This document shows, piece by piece, positions 15,606 through 16,822 of a stretch of DNA of 16,822 bases (position 1 is its first letter; the number at the start of each line of letters is the position of its first letter). The notes under the pieces were generated by a model. The model made no database searches and was not told the origin of the DNA. It was given only the letters and a program-made list of their open reading frames with translations. The DNA lies in NCBI GenBank assembly GCA_004557565.1, contig SFGS01000055.1, forward strand, positions 1 to 16,822, read 5' to 3'. The stretch is from Bacteroidales bacterium (GTDB lineage: Bacteria; Bacteroidota; Bacteroidia; Bacteroidales; Muribaculaceae). Made by a program: the position numbers and the translations under genes.

Positions 15606-15965
15606 TTAGTAAATATCTTCAATTTCGGTCACCACGGCATCTGCCCACAGTTCCTCCAGGCGATAGCGTTCGCGGAATTCGGGGAGGAACACGTGCACAT
15701 ACACGTTGCCGTAGTCGAGCACTATCCATTGCGAATTTTGGTAACCGTCGTAGTTGTATGGGCGAGTGCCGAGTTTCTCTTCCACGTATTCACGAATGCT
15801 GTCGGCCACGGCATCCACATGCTGTGTGCTGTTGCCGGTGCAAATCACGAAGTCGCCAGTAGAGGCACTTTCAATTTCGCTCATATCCATATGTACGATT
15901 TGGTGCGCCTTCTTTTCCTGCGCGCCCTCAATAATGGCTTGTATCAATTCTTTGTTTTCAGTCAT
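15606..15965 (-). CDS. rsfS: Ribosomal silencing factor RsfS
   Basis: Binds ribosomal protein uL14 on the large subunit and blocks subunit joining, saving energy in starvation. The 119-residue product is of normal length and fully collinear with the family: DFVICTGNSTQHVDAVADSI in the first half, then PYNYDGYQNSQWIVLDYGNVYVHVF (split here by position, about 69-93), and YRLEELWADA near the end. The start is ATG at 15965; a TTG directly upstream (15968) extends the frame by one codon but is not needed. It has its own promoter at 16060-16088 and is followed after 33 bases by ftsH, the usual Bacteroidetes order, so the two are probably co-transcribed. Confidence 0.93.
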   Translation of the reverse strand: MTENKELIQAIIEGAQEKKAHQIVHMDMSEIESASTGDFVICTGNSTQHVDAVADSIREYVEEKLGTRPYNYDGYQNSQWIVLDYGNVYVHVFLPEFRERYRLEELWADAVVTEIEDIY

Positions 15966-16059
15966 CAAATTTTATTTTGAAATATTATAATCTTAAAATA
16001 TCAAGTAGTGCAAAAATCGTGCCATAATCCAAAAAATGCCACAATCCAACTCTAACCTA

Positions 16060-16088
16060 CAAAGTTACGCCAAATTGCCCGCAGCAAA
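16060..16088 (-). promoter_or_regulatory. Promoter of the rsfS-ftsH operon
   Basis: On the minus strand, TTTG (16085-16088) stands 17 bases before TAACTTTG (16060-16067), which resembles the Bacteroidetes -33/-7 pair, although the spacing is slightly short. The leader to the rsfS ATG would be about 90 bases. Confidence 0.75.
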
Positions 16089-16150
16089 AAATAATTCCCC
16101 CAAAATCCCACAAATCTCACAAAATATTTCGCTCCGCCTCTCCCTTATGC

Positions 16151-16402
16151 CTCACACAGATCTCACAGATCCCACAGTTTTGCACGCCTAACGCTAAATC
16201 TCACAGATGCTTCACGCACCCTTGCTCCCTTAGGCTCACACAGATCTCACAGATCCCACAGTTTTGCACGCCTGACGCTAAATCTCACAGATGCTTCACG
16301 CACCCTTGCTCCCTTAGGCTCACACAGATCTCACAGATCCCACGGTTTTGCACGCCTGGCGCTAAATCTCACAGAAGCTCTCCGCACCTTTGCTCCCTTA
16401 GG
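16151..16402 (+). repeat. 84-bp tandem repeat, three units (B-block, right)
   Basis: CTCACACAGATCTCACAGAT begins at 16151, 16235 and 16319, an exact 84-base period; a shortened fourth start occurs at 16403. Units differ at a few positions (CCTAACGC, CCTGACGC, CCTGGCGC), with the third most diverged. Each unit contains TTTTGCACGCC, GCTAAATCTCACAGA and CTTTGCTCCCTTAGG or a near variant. Entire units repeat without unique spacers, so this is not CRISPR. Confidence 0.92.
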
Positions 16403-16574
16403 CTCACACAGATTCAACGAGATTCAACAAAAATAATTTGTGTGAGCTTTGGAAATCTGAGTACTCGGAGCACTCGGAGTGCTCGGACATGCTCCACGAC
16501 CCATCTGCCAACCTCTGTGAGATTTAACACCATCAAAAGAAAAATTCAGTGAGATCTGTGTGATCTGTGTGAGC
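16403..16574 (-). repeat. Intergenic repeat, A-block copy 3 (inverted)
   Basis: Read on the minus strand this gives the same order as 10861-11020: the CACACAGATC words, TTTTGATGGTGTTAAATC, GGTCGTGGAGCATGTC, then iterated CCGAGTGCTC and TTTCCAAAG. It forms the mirror-image partner of the left-hand copy across the rsfS-ftsH block. Confidence 0.8.
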
Positions 16575-16724
16575 ACAAAACCACGCCTGAATCATCTGTG
16601 AGATTTAACACCATCAAAAGAAAAATTCAGTGAGATCTGTGAGATCTGTGTGAGCCAAAAGGAGCAAAGTAGCAGTGAATCATCCGTGAGATTTAACATC
16701 AGGCGCGCAAAACCGTGGGATCTG
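16575..16724 (-). repeat. Further tandem half-units of the A/B repeat family
   Basis: AATCATCTGTGAGATTTAAC with CACCATCAAAAGAAAAATTC recurs here after its first occurrence near 16514-16547. It is followed by GTGAGATCTGTGTGAGCC, AAGGAGCAAAG and a final partial B-unit ending GTGGGATCTG at 16724. Same orientation as the left-hand B-block. Confidence 0.75.
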
Positions 16725-16761
16725 CTTTCTATGTTAATTTCCAAATTTTTTGTTGAAAAAA

Positions 16762-16822
16762 TTAGTCCATAGCGTATCTTTTTGCAAATTCATATTCGGG
16801 GATGAATTTTTGTTTGGTTCTG
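16762..16822 (-). CDS. Possible C-terminal fragment of a gene running off the edge
   Basis: On the minus strand, twenty codons from the window edge read RTKQKFIPEYEFAKRYAMD and then TAA (16762-16764). The residue mix looks protein-like and it follows the end of the repeat block, but it is far too short to identify. A plus-strand start at 16802 is an equally unprovable alternative. Confidence 0.25.
   Translation of the reverse strand, partial: RTKQKFIPEYEFAKRYAMD

Noticed and set aside
16151..16724. CRISPR-like array
   Set aside because: Whole 84-bp units repeat with no unique spacers, the units invert partway, and no cas gene is present.

Overview
The window looks like chromosomal DNA from a Bacteroidales bacterium, most likely Prevotella-like. 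Four genes are preceded by the Bacteroidetes -7 promoter box TAnnTTTG, and three of them also follow an A/T-rich leader without a clear Shine-Dalgarno site. Gene content fits: a Bacteroidetes-type myo-inositol-1-phosphate synthase, an RsfS-FtsH pair, and short-tipped Rhs remnants. Intergenic spaces are unusually rich in dispersed repeats. The genus is an inference. I see no tRNA, rRNA, CRISPR array or transposase.

Layout. 1-340 holds a dispersed repeat with small hairpins, a 28-bp perfect inverted repeat, and the terminator of the minus-strand gene ino1 (342-1649). About 2000-3804 is an accessory patch of two Rhs-protein tails, each followed by a three-helix membrane protein, then a third similar membrane protein; the second module carries apparent frameshifts. 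A second copy of the dispersed repeat lies at 3993-4190. valS (4359-7052), a Wzc-type tyrosine kinase (7521-9956) and a small secreted 3D/double-psi-barrel protein (10357-10785) then stand as single plus-strand genes, each followed by a strong hairpin terminator. From 15965 down to 11355 on the minus strand run rsfS and a giant ftsH.

The standout is that ftsH. It encodes 1405 residues with the usual FtsH membrane anchor and C-terminal M41 zinc protease, but four complete FtsH-type AAA+ modules in a row instead of one. All four retain Walker A, Walker B and arginine-finger motifs, but the third has lost the substrate-gripping pore loop. The rsfS-ftsH block is flanked by mirror-image sets of an 84-bp tandem repeat and a larger partner block.

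Functionally the genes are mostly independent: inositol-lipid precursor synthesis, tRNA charging, surface polysaccharide control, envelope protein, ribosome silencing and membrane proteolysis. The Rhs patch is probably a decayed store of polymorphic-toxin tails and candidate immunity or partner genes.
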